A stretch of 9,816 bases of DNA from Bacillota bacterium (GCA_021820805.1 JAKADF010000079.1:1-9816); one strand, 5' to 3'. Positions 1-6,940 are shown, counted from the stretch's first letter. The notes: generated by a model not told the origin, from the sequence alone. Made by a program: numbers and translations.

Positions 1-649
1 GTTTGTTAACATCCTTCAAATTTAAACGCAAACAAGTTGTACATGCCTCGAGTTCAACAATATTATCTGGACCGCCAAGCGCCGTGACATACCCTTTGGC
101 TTGCCTGGACATTTGACTGTCGCTTTGTTCTTGTTCACTCACAGCAGCATTCTGCTCAGTCAATGAAACTTGGTACTCATCTAGAATGAAACCGCCCATT
201 CCGATTCCGCTTGTTTCCTCATCTTCACGTCCAGGTGTTTTGATATTGAATACTTTTATACTGAAATAAAAAACAACAAAATACAAAATTGCGAATGCGA
301 GTCCAATCGGAATAAGCCAGTAGCCATGAACTGCATGATTACGGTTCAAAACGTAATCTATCAACCCAGTAGAAAATGTAAATCCGTCACGGATCCCCAA
401 AGCGTAGCATACAAACATAGAGATTCCCGTAAGAATTGCATGGAATACATACAGCACAGGAGCTAAGAACATAAATGCAAATTCAATTGGTTCTGTTACA
501 CCTGTTAACAACGCGGTGAACGCCGCACTGCCAAGTACACCTACGACGGCTTTGCGACGTCCTGGTTTTGCTGCCAAAATCATAGCGATTGCTGCTCCAG
601 GCAATCCAAACATCATAATTGCGAAGAACCCAGCCGTGGGGTCACCAGC
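1..649 (-). pseudogene. Remnant of PTS sugar permease EIICB (glucose/GlcNAc family), 5' part deleted, continues past window edge
   Basis: This is the C-terminal half of an EIIC membrane domain followed by a linker and the start of an EIIB domain. The frame is open without stops from about 649 down to the window edge. Visible family motifs are GDPTAGFF and MMFGLPGAA (about 646-593), GVTEPIEFAF (about 502-473), GLIDYVLN and KTPGRE, then the EIIB segment with ALGG and the phosphorylation-site region. The LIDYVLN stretch resembles N-acetylglucosamine permeases slightly more than glucose ones. The first half of EIIC and its start codon are missing: upstream DNA switches abruptly to glcT coding sequence in another frame. 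The phosphocysteine codon (41-43) is kept, but the Arg three residues later in the usual C-x-T-R-L-R motif is Cys (32-34). A full permease would transport and phosphorylate sugar at the membrane. This piece lacks a translation start and most of the channel, so I call it a pseudogene with good confidence. Confidence 0.85.
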
Positions 650-1113
650 GGAATATCAAAGCGATCTTCAATCATGCGCGCTCCAATTTTTGCAACTTTC
701 CATTCCTTTAAATATAGAGTCCGCGTTTCTTCAAGAAAAGGATTTTCTATTTTAAGTCCACCTTGCAAACGAGTCAAGGCAAACCCATTTTGATCTGCGA
801 GCGCTACATGAATATGTTCATGCAACTTACATTTAAGTACTTCCGTTGCAAGTGTAATGATTTCTTCAGCTACACCCACCACTTCTTTCGGCACCATGGA
901 AAACAACTGTTTAAACTGCTTTTTATTTTCCTCAAGAACTAATGAAAATCGTTTCTCTATTCTAGGGTCCGACGATTCAATAACGTCTTTTTTACTTACT
1001 CCAAAACCAATGGCCTTGCCAATTAAAATTTGTTCAGCATGCTCATCAGTCCAAACAATCACGACATTATGGTTTAAGACGCGCTCAATTTGATATGCAC
1101 TCTATTTACCCAT
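650..1113 (-). pseudogene. glcT: Remnant of GlcT/LicT-type transcription antiterminator (RNA-binding domain plus partial PRD1)
   Basis: The frame from ATG 1113-1111 encodes an N-terminal CAT RNA-binding domain (YQIERVLNHNVVIV, ILIGKAIGFG), a linker, and the start of the first PTS regulation domain (LNEHIHVAL-like KLHEHIHVALAD, then IENPFLEETRTLYLKEW and RFDIPL). Intact relatives bind an RNA antiterminator hairpin ahead of a PTS permease gene, controlled by phosphorylation of two PRDs; members are about 280 residues. Two lesions are seen. Codon 4 is TAG (1102-1104), although the start has a good Shine-Dalgarno (GAAGGGGA, 1121-1128, 7 nt away). At about 645-652 the PRD1 sequence passes directly into permease sequence in another frame, ending at a stop at 613-615. 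The rest of PRD1, all of PRD2 and the intergenic control hairpin are gone. An internal GTG at 1062 could start a shorter peptide, but it would lack part of the RNA-binding domain. Confidence 0.85.
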
Positions 1114-1120
1114 TACGCCG

Positions 1121-1189
1121 TCCCCTTCTATGTTCACCGGATACCGTCATTCCACAACGAATTATATACTCCTGTTCTATAAATGAAAT
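1121..1189 (-). promoter_or_regulatory. Relic promoter and ribosome site of glcT
   Basis: On the minus strand a perfect TATAAT lies at 1166-1161. A weak -35 (ATTTCA, 1189-1184) stands 17 nt upstream. The predicted start is about 1154, giving a leader of some 40 nt. GAAGGGGA at 1128-1121 is the ribosome site for ATG 1113. The control region looks better preserved than the gene it serves. Confidence 0.35.
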
Positions 1190-1411
1190 AAATTCACTAA
1201 GAAACCACACAATTGACACGTACAGCCAATTTAAAATACGAATCAGATAATTTAATATGATAAATTCTCACAATTAGGACGATATAACTCTAAAAATTGC
1301 CTCTGGTTATCATGAGTGGTTTTGATGTATATATATCGCCAAATTTCTTCATTATGCTCCATTTTTCACTGAGTTATAGAGTTTCCATGCCATATGCTTA
1401 CTCTGTTATGA

Positions 1412-1439
1412 TTGCTGAAAAGCCTATATATTATGTAAT
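1412..1439 (+). promoter_or_regulatory. Candidate promoter of the glcE-glcD operon
   Basis: TTGCTG (1412-1417) and TGTAAT (1434-1439) are separated by 16 nt. The -10 matches consensus at five of six positions and the -35 at three. Transcription would begin about 1446, right at the dyad at 1442-1468, leaving a leader of about 70 nt before ATG 1517. This is inferred from consensus only, in an A/T-rich setting where chance matches are common. Confidence 0.35.
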
Positions 1440-1441
1440 TT

Positions 1442-1468
1442 AGAACATAGTTCTGAATTGCAGAACTA
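1442..1468. promoter_or_regulatory. Overlapping dyads, candidate operator of the glcE operon
   Basis: TAGTTCTG (1448-1455) and CAGAACTA (1461-1468) form perfect 8-bp inverted arms with a 5-nt centre. The left arm also takes part in a second dyad, AGAAC-ATA-GTTCT (1442-1454), so the half-site AGAAC occurs three times in 25 bp. The position at the predicted transcription start suits a repressor. As RNA it could equally fold into a short hairpin. No regulator gene is adjacent to assign it to. Confidence 0.45.
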
Positions 1469-1516
1469 ATAAATTTTATATATTTAAATAGATGATAGAT
1501 AAAGGAAGTGTTAGAA

Positions 1517-2839
1517 ATGGAGGGCTTAACAGGAGTTGATTCTGACCGTATCATAGATAGATTGACTAAGAGCTTAGGCAGCGGATTTGCAACTACTGAT
1601 GAAAGTCTAGCGGCCAAGCTTACAGGGCAGAGAGACGTTGTCGTCGTCACTCCGGAAAATGAAGAACAGCTTTCAGCACTTATGCGCATCGCAAGTGAAG
1701 AAGCATGGGTAGTTGCCCCAATAGGTGCTGGTACACAACTCGGTATTGGCAACATACCGAACCATGTTGATGTTGTTTTTCAATTAACAAAGTTAAATAA
1801 GGTTTTGGATTACTCCCCGGCTGATATGGTCGTTTCCGTACAAGCAGGAACTCCGCTCGTCAATTTACAAAAGACGCTGAATGAAGCTGGTCAAATGCTC
1901 CCAGTTGACCCTGTATTAAGTGACACAGCAACAATCGGCGGTTTGGTAGCAACAGGTGTAAGCGGTCCAATGCGGGCTTATTACGGAACCTTGCGAGATT
2001 TCACAATTGGCCTTCGAACTGTTTACCCAGACGGGAGACTTGTTCGTACTGGCGGCAAAGTTGTAAAGAATGTTGCAGGATATGATATGACAAAGCTGTT
2101 TGTCGGATCTTTGGGAACCCTTGCTTGCCTTTCAGAGATCACGTTTAAGCTTCGTCCTTTGCCGAGATATCGCTCACTTGCAGTTGTTTCAGGCAATGCA
2201 GAATCCTGTCAAACCTTAACTCTTAACATTAATGGTTCTCATTTAATCCCAAGCCGTTTGGAAGCGCTTTCCGGTTCTTACTTTTCTTTGGTAAATAGCG
2301 AATCAAAATGGAGCGTGGCCATAGACTGTGACGAAAATCAGGCCAGCGGTAAATATCAATTAGATGAAATCTCCAAGCTAGCTAATGAGCTAGGTTTAGC
2401 ATACACATCCTACGAATCCACAGATGTCGAGCAATTCTGGTCGAATTATCGCAACTCACTTGTTGACTCAGATTTAGTTATTCGTTTCACAGGTCAACCG
2501 AAGCAGCTTATTCTACTTGCACAGAAAATGAAGGAAGCCCTCCCTCACTCCGATGTAGAACCTTATTTCTCTCTTAGTGTTTCTACCGGCGTTGGAAGAT
2601 TATTTTTCCGTGATATGTTGGACACAGAACTAGCAACGAATATTGTATCGGCTTGTCGACATGTATGCCAGGAGTTTGGTGGATTTATAACCATTGAGAC
2701 CGCTTCTATACCCGTGCGGCAACAAGTGAATGCTTTCAACAAACTGCAAGATAATCTATCTCTATTAAAAGGTGTAAAAGATACGATAGACCCATTATCC
2801 ATAATGAACACTGGCCGCCTATTCGGCGATTTCAGATAA
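1517..2839 (+). CDS. glcE: FAD-binding oxidase, GlcE-like (glycolate/2-hydroxyacid oxidase subunit)
   Basis: This is a 440-residue PCMH-type FAD-binding protein, one of the two flavin subunits of the glycolate oxidase family. Those enzymes oxidise glycolate or D-2-hydroxyacids to 2-oxoacids and pass electrons towards the respiratory chain. Seen here are the FAD pyrophosphate loop GAGTQLGIG (residues 70-78), ATIGGLVATGVSG (about 138-150), and the GlcE signature GGKVVKNVAGYDMTKLF (179-195) followed by GSLGTL. The protein ends with the usual DP-x-x-IMNTGRLF. It is longer than the roughly 350-residue E. coli GlcE, with extra length in the C-terminal half. I chose ATG 1517 because AAAGGAAG (1501-1508) is 8 nt upstream; the in-frame GTG at 1508 overlaps that site. 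It is the first gene of the operon, 63 nt before glcD. The true substrate cannot be read from sequence. Confidence 0.82.
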   Translation: MEGLTGVDSDRIIDRLTKSLGSGFATTDESLAAKLTGQRDVVVVTPENEEQLSALMRIASEEAWVVAPIGAGTQLGIGNIPNHVDVVFQLTKLNKVLDYSPADMVVSVQAGTPLVNLQKTLNEAGQMLPVDPVLSDTATIGGLVATGVSGPMRAYYGTLRDFTIGLRTVYPDGRLVRTGGKVVKNVAGYDMTKLFVGSLGTLACLSEITFKLRPLPRYRSLAVVSGNAESCQTLTLNINGSHLIPSRLEALSGSYFSLVNSESKWSVAIDCDENQASGKYQLDEISKLANELGLAYTSYESTDVEQFWSNYRNSLVDSDLVIRFTGQPKQLILLAQKMKEALPHSDVEPYFSLSVSTGVGRLFFRDMLDTELATNIVSACRHVCQEFGGFITIETASIPVRQQVNAFNKLQDNLSLLKGVKDTIDPLSIMNTGRLFGDFR

Positions 2840-2902
2840 AGCTATTTATTTTACTCCGGCCTCGTATCAGCACTCATTCTATAGTAGCCAGGAGGAAGAA
2901 CC

Positions 2903-4324
2903 ATGGACGATTCACAGCTAATTGAAGAGTTAGTTAGCATCGTAGGCCCAAAGAGAGTATATGCTGACCCAGATCAGCTTGTTAGATACAACGGAGACGC
3001 TTACGCAGTTCAAAAAGCGATGCCAAGAGCAGTTGTTATTCCAGAAAACACTGAGGAAGTCGTTCAAATTGTTAAACTATTGAACCGCGCAGGTGTACCC
3101 TTCCTTCCGCGCGGCGCTGGTACAGGTTTAAGTGGCGGTGCAATTCCCTTAAATCATGAAGTCGTTATTAGCATGATGAAAATGAACAAACTGTTATCCG
3201 TCGATTTTGAAAACATGCGAGCGGTTGTCCAACCAGGTCTCGTTAACCTCAAACTTACTCGTAAAATTCAAGACAAAGGCTTCTACTATGCGCCTGACCC
3301 ATCGAGTCAAGCTCTTTGCACTATTGGCGGGAATTTTGCGGAAAATGCCGGCGGATCGCATTGTCTTAAATATGGTGTAACTACCAATCATGTTGTTGCT
3401 GCAGATGTTGTATTGCCAAATGGAGAGCTTGTTCACATTGGTTCTGAGTTTGGTGACCAAGAAGGATATGACCTACTCGGCCTGCTCGTAGGTTCAGAGG
3501 GGACACTTGGTATCGCAACTGCAATTACAGTAAAAATCATGAAAAGTCCCGAAGCTGTTAAAACGGTCCTTGCGATGTTCGACCATTTGGATGATGCTTC
3601 TGATGCAGTTTCCAGTATTATCGGTGCAGGAATTATCCCGGCTGCGATGGAGCTCATGGATCAAGCTACAATGGCCGCCTGCGACAAAGGAGATTCACCA
3701 GTCGGTTACCCTACAGACATAGATGCAGTTGTTTTGATTGAAGTAGATGGTCTTGCAGCTGGTGTAGTTGAAACGTCAGAACGAATTGTTGAGATCTGCG
3801 AAAAACACAATGTTCGAAATGTTAAAGTAGCAGCAACTGATGAAGAACGCGACTTATGGTGGCAGAGCCGAAAAACGGCATTCAATTCCGTTGGCAGAAC
3901 AACTCCAAACTATATAACACTAGACGGTGTGGTACCTCGAACGAAGCTAACCCAAACTCTTAGTCGGATTAATGAACTTGGAAAGCAATTCGGATTCAGA
4001 GTCTCAAATGTATTTCATGCTGGGGACGGCAACCTCCACCCACTCATTTCTTACGATGCCAGTGTACCTGGAGAAACGGATAAAGCATTGTCATTGGGAA
4101 CTGAAATTCTCAAAGTTTGCGTGGAAGTGGGAGGAAGCATCACGGGTGAACACGGCGTCGGAGTAGAAAAGTTGGAACACATGCACTACCTATTTACAGA
4201 CACTGACTTAGAAGCTCAGGTGGATATACGCAGTTTGTTCAATCCACAAGATCTATGCACCCCAGGAAAATTAATTCCTAACCCTGGTCAGTGTGTGGAA
4301 TTAAAACAAACTTGGCAAGCATAA
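2903..4324 (+). CDS. glcD: FAD-linked oxidase, GlcD-like (glycolate/D-lactate-type dehydrogenase large subunit)
   Basis: A full-length 473-residue member of the GlcD/D-lactate dehydrogenase family, which uses FAD to oxidise 2-hydroxyacids. In order: FAD-binding PCMH domain with PRGAGTGLSGGA (69-80), PDPSS (131-135), IGGNFAENAGG (141-151) and GSEGTLG (198-204); then the FAD-oxidase C-terminal domain with DGVVPR (341-346), the metal/substrate-site motif FHAGDGNLHP (371-380), ITGEHGVG (413-420) and CTPGKLIP near the end. All expected motifs are intact. The start ATG has an excellent AGGAGG (2890-2895) 7 nt upstream. It lies between glcE and a second flavoprotein gene, so it is surely co-transcribed with both. 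In typical operons the iron-sulfur subunit GlcF follows; here it does not. D-lactate, glycolate and D-2-hydroxyglutarate are all possible substrates of this family. Confidence 0.9.
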   Translation: MDDSQLIEELVSIVGPKRVYADPDQLVRYNGDAYAVQKAMPRAVVIPENTEEVVQIVKLLNRAGVPFLPRGAGTGLSGGAIPLNHEVVISMMKMNKLLSVDFENMRAVVQPGLVNLKLTRKIQDKGFYYAPDPSSQALCTIGGNFAENAGGSHCLKYGVTTNHVVAADVVLPNGELVHIGSEFGDQEGYDLLGLLVGSEGTLGIATAITVKIMKSPEAVKTVLAMFDHLDDASDAVSSIIGAGIIPAAMELMDQATMAACDKGDSPVGYPTDIDAVVLIEVDGLAAGVVETSERIVEICEKHNVRNVKVAATDEERDLWWQSRKTAFNSVGRTTPNYITLDGVVPRTKLTQTLSRINELGKQFGFRVSNVFHAGDGNLHPLISYDASVPGETDKALSLGTEILKVCVEVGGSITGEHGVGVEKLEHMHYLFTDTDLEAQVDIRSLFNPQDLCTPGKLIPNPGQCVELKQTWQA

Positions 4325-4361
4325 AGGGCTCACAGAAGCATGACGACAGGAGGTGAACGGT

Positions 4362-5687
4362 ATGCCTAAAGCTATTGTGGTCGGGGGCGGACTTGCAGGT
4401 CTTGCATCGGCGGCACTCCTTTGTAAATCGGGCTACGAAACCACACTTTTTGAGAAGATGACCCAAATTGGCGGCCGAGCGACTGTAATGGAGAAAGACG
4501 GATTTCGCCTTAATTTTGGGGCACATGCCGTTTACGGCAGAGATAAATCTTTCATGCTACAGGTACTAAATCGGCTAGGAATTTCTCTGTCGTGGTCCAC
4601 AGCCGACTCCGAAAAAGTTCGCTACATTTTGCAGGATGGTACTGCCACAGCAGCTCCTATCTATATAAAGGGAATGCTTGAAACAAAACTATTACCTGGC
4701 ATACATGATAAATTCGATTTTGTTCGCGCAGTTTTTTCTATTTTGTTTAGCAAGAATCAAGGCACAAATCATGCCGCTACACTTGGAGAATGGGTTGACT
4801 CACAACAATGGAGTGACAATACAAAAGCGTTTATTCTTCATTTGGCCGGAACAAACTTTTTCACAAAACACCCTAGGGATTTAGAAATGCATCGATTCCT
4901 CAAATACTATAGTCGTATTTTCCGTACTCACCACCCAGTTTCTTATATTAATGGAGGCTGGGGTGAACTCATAAAACAGCTCGAACTAAGTATTGCCTCA
5001 AATGGGGGACAAATCATGACTAAGGCTTCCGTTTCAAAGCTCTTATTTAATGATGGAAAAGCAAGAGGCGTGCTTGTTGGCAAGTCAGAATATGAAGCCG
5101 ATGTCGTTGTACTTTGTATTCCCCCATCCGGTTTTAAACGAATGTTGGCAGATACGCCTTTATCGGAACTTGTGGCTCCATACATGGCTCAGGGACCAAA
5201 TACAGTATTTATTTACGATGTCGCTTTAACAAAACGCATCCGTGATGATGTTTCCTATGTAAATGACTTGCAAAATCATATTTTCATCACCGATCCATCC
5301 CTTTATGACAGCTCCTGCACTCCACCTGGCGGCCAGCTGTTACAATCCATTGCTTATCTCACACCAGAAGAAGCAGAAGATGAAGAGTTTATTGCAAAAA
5401 TAACAAGTCAAGTAGAAGACTTGTACGACAAATTCTATTCGGGTTGGCGAGAACAACTTGCCTTCACCCGAATAACTGAACGTGCCACCGTACAAGCCAT
5501 TGGCTGGCGCGCCGGCCAAATCCGATTACCTTCAGTTTTTCCCGCTGTAGAAAATTGTTTCTTTGCAGGGGATTGGTGTGAAGGGGAAGGAAGCGTTTCT
5601 GATATAGCGTTTTTCAGCGCAATTCGCGCAGTAGAGGAGGTTGCCAAACAACAAAACAGTCGAACATTGGAACTTCAACTGAACTGA
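4362..5687 (+). CDS. FAD-dependent oxidoreductase, phytoene desaturase/amine oxidase-like
   Basis: A 441-residue flavoprotein of the large phytoene-desaturase/monoamine-oxidase superfamily. The N-terminus shows a Rossmann ADP-binding motif GGGLAGLASA (8-17) with the ribose-binding acid E31, followed by IGGRA (36-40). The C-terminus has the second FAD contact FFAGDWCEGEGS (400-411). The middle is diverged, so the substrate is unknown; relatives act on carotenoids, amines or other hydrophobic compounds. No transmembrane segment or iron-sulfur cysteine cluster is evident, so it is not a disguised GlcF. ATG 4362 is favoured because AGGAGG (4348-4353) is 8 nt upstream; the GTG at 4353 lies in that site. 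It begins 37 nt after glcD and is presumably co-expressed with it. No carotenoid genes are in view, so I do not give a crt name. Confidence 0.75.
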   Translation: MPKAIVVGGGLAGLASAALLCKSGYETTLFEKMTQIGGRATVMEKDGFRLNFGAHAVYGRDKSFMLQVLNRLGISLSWSTADSEKVRYILQDGTATAAPIYIKGMLETKLLPGIHDKFDFVRAVFSILFSKNQGTNHAATLGEWVDSQQWSDNTKAFILHLAGTNFFTKHPRDLEMHRFLKYYSRIFRTHHPVSYINGGWGELIKQLELSIASNGGQIMTKASVSKLLFNDGKARGVLVGKSEYEADVVVLCIPPSGFKRMLADTPLSELVAPYMAQGPNTVFIYDVALTKRIRDDVSYVNDLQNHIFITDPSLYDSSCTPPGGQLLQSIAYLTPEEAEDEEFIAKITSQVEDLYDKFYSGWREQLAFTRITERATVQAIGWRAGQIRLPSVFPAVENCFFAGDWCEGEGSVSDIAFFSAIRAVEEVAKQQNSRTLELQLN

Positions 5688-5732
5688 GATTAACAAACTA
5701 CCGTTGAATCGCAATCGAGAAGGGAGCCCGTT

Positions 5733-6014
5733 ATGAGCCTAGCAGAAGAATTTAATGAATGGTTAGAACAATTGCCGGATGAGGATATTGATGGGTTTGA
5801 AGACATGGCACATGAACAAGGCTTAAAGTGGGCTAAGGCACACAATGATGACACTGCCGCGAACTGCTTGACGTCTTTTTCTGGAGACAATCCACGTGAG
5901 TATTCTGAGGATGCAGTAGAGTCTATTACCACAAACTGCAAAAGCAATCGTGAAGCTAAGCAAGTTATTATGACTGTCATCTCTGCTACATTAGAAGCGC
6001 TAGGAATTTCCTAA
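5733..6014 (+). CDS. Small acidic protein of unknown function, last gene of the glcE operon
   Basis: I do not recognise this 93-residue protein. It is strongly acidic (about 20 Asp/Glu against 6 Lys/Arg), has two cysteines (residues 45 and 68) and is likely mostly helical. It has no signal peptide or membrane segment, so it should be cytosolic. The first 40 residues are rich in Glu/Asp and Trp (EEFNEWLEQLPDEDIDGFED). The C-terminus is a hydrophobic helix (VIMTVISATLEALGI). The start is supported by AAGGGAG (5720-5726), 6 nt ahead of ATG. It follows the flavoprotein gene by 45 nt and precedes the terminator by 17 nt, so it belongs to the operon. A role as a small partner or accessory subunit of the oxidases is conceivable but purely positional. 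Confidence 0.6.
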   Translation: MSLAEEFNEWLEQLPDEDIDGFEDMAHEQGLKWAKAHNDDTAANCLTSFSGDNPREYSEDAVESITTNCKSNREAKQVIMTVISATLEALGIS

Positions 6015-6030
6015 TTTATCTTTAGATGAT

Positions 6031-6074
6031 AAGTAAAAGGACCTTTCGGTAGTTGTCGGAAGGTCCTTTTACTT
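6031..6074. terminator. Strong hairpin, probable bidirectional terminator
   Basis: A perfect 15-bp inverted repeat (6031-6045 with 6060-6074) encloses a 14-nt loop. The 3' arm on each strand reads CCTTTTACTT, so the T-rich exit tract is available for transcripts from both sides. It sits between the converging operons, 17 nt after the last plus-strand gene and about 90 nt after aroK on the minus strand. The T tract is interrupted by AC, so efficiency is not certain. Confidence 0.85.
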
Positions 6075-6166
6075 TAGTGCTCCTAAAATTCGATATAAGT
6101 GCACAAAACCTATGAGTATAGAGCATATCCGCATTCGATAATGGTTTAATGAGAGCATACCTAGAT

Positions 6167-6739
6167 TTAACTTAATTCAAAATCAGACTTTATATAATTC
6201 AATATCTGTTCATAAACAGAGTCGACAATTAAGTCAGCAGCTTGATGAGCATCGAATCGATCCAACGGAAACTTATGATGATGTATCGCATATATCGGTT
6301 TTCTAAGGTTGAAAAGCTCCTTAATTTGTTCTGAGGTTAACCCTTGCAGCATCGGGCGGGAATCGCTGATTTTCTGATATCTATCCTTTTCCCATGTATC
6401 CCATGATAAATCTAAGTAGAAAACGATACAGTTGGCCAAACAAGCATTTCGAATATCTTCGTTTAAAAAGGCTCCTCCACCTAATGAAATGACTTTTCCT
6501 GGCTCAGAACAATATTTGAGTGTTAGTCTCTGCTCAACCTTTCGAAACGTCTCTTGCCCAAAAGACTCAAAAATCTCAGGGACCGACATATTAAATTCTT
6601 TCTCGATCTCGCTGTCAACGTCCACAAATGTTCGACCTAACTTTTTTGCCACAACTTCTCCAATTGTAGTTTTTCCTACTCCCATAAAGCCAATTAATAC
6701 AAGACTTTTGTCGATAGGTGACACTTTGACGTTAGACAT
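6167..6739 (-). CDS. aroK: Shikimate kinase
   Basis: A 190-residue P-loop kinase that phosphorylates shikimate to shikimate 3-phosphate, the fifth step of the aromatic amino acid pathway, in the cytosol. Motifs seen are Walker A GFMGVGKT (17-24), FVDVDSEIE with the substrate/metal acid D42 (38-46), the shikimate-binding arginine R66 in GQETFRKVE, the glycine run SLGGGAFL (85-92), the lid SRPML with R128, and R147 in LRKPIY. All key residues are present, and the length is slightly above the usual 165-175. The ribosome site is weak (AGTGAG about 8 nt upstream of ATG). It is 393 nt downstream of aroQ, so it may have its own promoter. A dyad at 6769-6780 lies just ahead. A gluconate-type kinase is less likely given the GGG and the arginines. 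Confidence 0.85.
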   Translation of the reverse strand: MSNVKVSPIDKSLVLIGFMGVGKTTIGEVVAKKLGRTFVDVDSEIEKEFNMSVPEIFESFGQETFRKVEQRLTLKYCSEPGKVISLGGGAFLNEDIRNACLANCIVFYLDLSWDTWEKDRYQKISDSRPMLQGLTSEQIKELFNLRKPIYAIHHHKFPLDRFDAHQAADLIVDSVYEQILNYIKSDFELS

Positions 6740-6768
6740 TGAAAAAACTCACTCTCTCTCACTGTTGG

Positions 6769-6780
6769 TAGTTCTAACTA
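6769..6780. repeat. Short dyad upstream of aroK
   Basis: TAGTT-CT-AACTA is a perfect 5-bp inverted repeat 30 nt ahead of the aroK start. Its outer bases resemble the ends of the larger dyad at 1448-1468 (TAGTTCT and AACTA). It is short enough to be chance. Confidence 0.25.
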
Positions 6781-6884
6781 AAAAAGCGATGAGACGAAAT
6801 CTAATTGGAGATAAGGATTACATTAACGTATTTCAGAAAAGGCATCATGTCAATGGCAGCAGCCCAGCGTAAAAAAGATATAAC

Positions 6885-6902
6885 AACTTCTGTTCTGAAG
6901 TT
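6885..6902. repeat. 18-bp dyad in the aroK upstream region
   Basis: AACTTC (6885-6890) and GAAGTT (6897-6902) are perfect arms around a 6-nt centre. On the minus strand a run of six T follows about 9 nt later, so a weak attenuator is possible. Its proximity to the next dyad makes a protein-binding site equally possible. Confidence 0.4.
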
Positions 6903-6915
6903 AGATACTTGTATT

Positions 6916-6940
6916 TTGACATTACGACGTGTTATGTCAA
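6916..6940. promoter_or_regulatory. 25-bp dyad, candidate operator upstream of aroK
   Basis: TTGACAT (6916-6922) and ATGTCAA (6934-6940) are perfect 7-bp arms. Inside them AC (6924-6925) and GT (6931-6932) also pair, giving nine symmetric base pairs across 25 bp. Each arm contains TTGACA, a consensus -35 reading outward to inward on each strand, but I cannot find a convincing -10 at 16-18 nt. A dimeric regulator site about 180-200 nt ahead of aroK is my reading. Confidence 0.45.

Larger units (their letters stand above)
1114..1516. other. Divergent intergenic region, 403 nt
   Basis: A/T-rich spacer between the decayed glcT (leftward) and glcE (rightward). It holds the relic glcT promoter at one end and the candidate glcE promoter/dyad at the other. 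Between about 1190 and 1405 I see no gene, RNA structure or repeat I can defend. A minus-strand frame across 1366-1755 exists but overlaps the clearly coding start of glcE. Confidence 0.6.

Noticed and set aside
1442..1454. AGAAC-ATA-GTTCT considered as a LexA/DinR box
   Set aside because: The Gram-positive LexA box has four bases between GAAC and GTTC (CGAAC-N4-GTTCG type). Here there are three, and the genes are not SOS genes.
1366..1755. Minus-strand open frame of 129 codons
   Set aside because: It lies opposite the conserved N-terminal part of glcE and across its promoter region; the translation shows no family features.
4362..5687. Whether the third operon gene might be glcF or a carotenoid crt gene
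   Set aside because: It has no iron-sulfur cysteine motifs, so it is not GlcF. It has generic flavoprotein motifs but no carotenoid genes nearby, so a crt name is not justified.
6432..6872. Plus-strand open frame of 146 codons opposite aroK
   Set aside because: The shikimate kinase frame on the other strand has every catalytic motif; this one is its antisense shadow.
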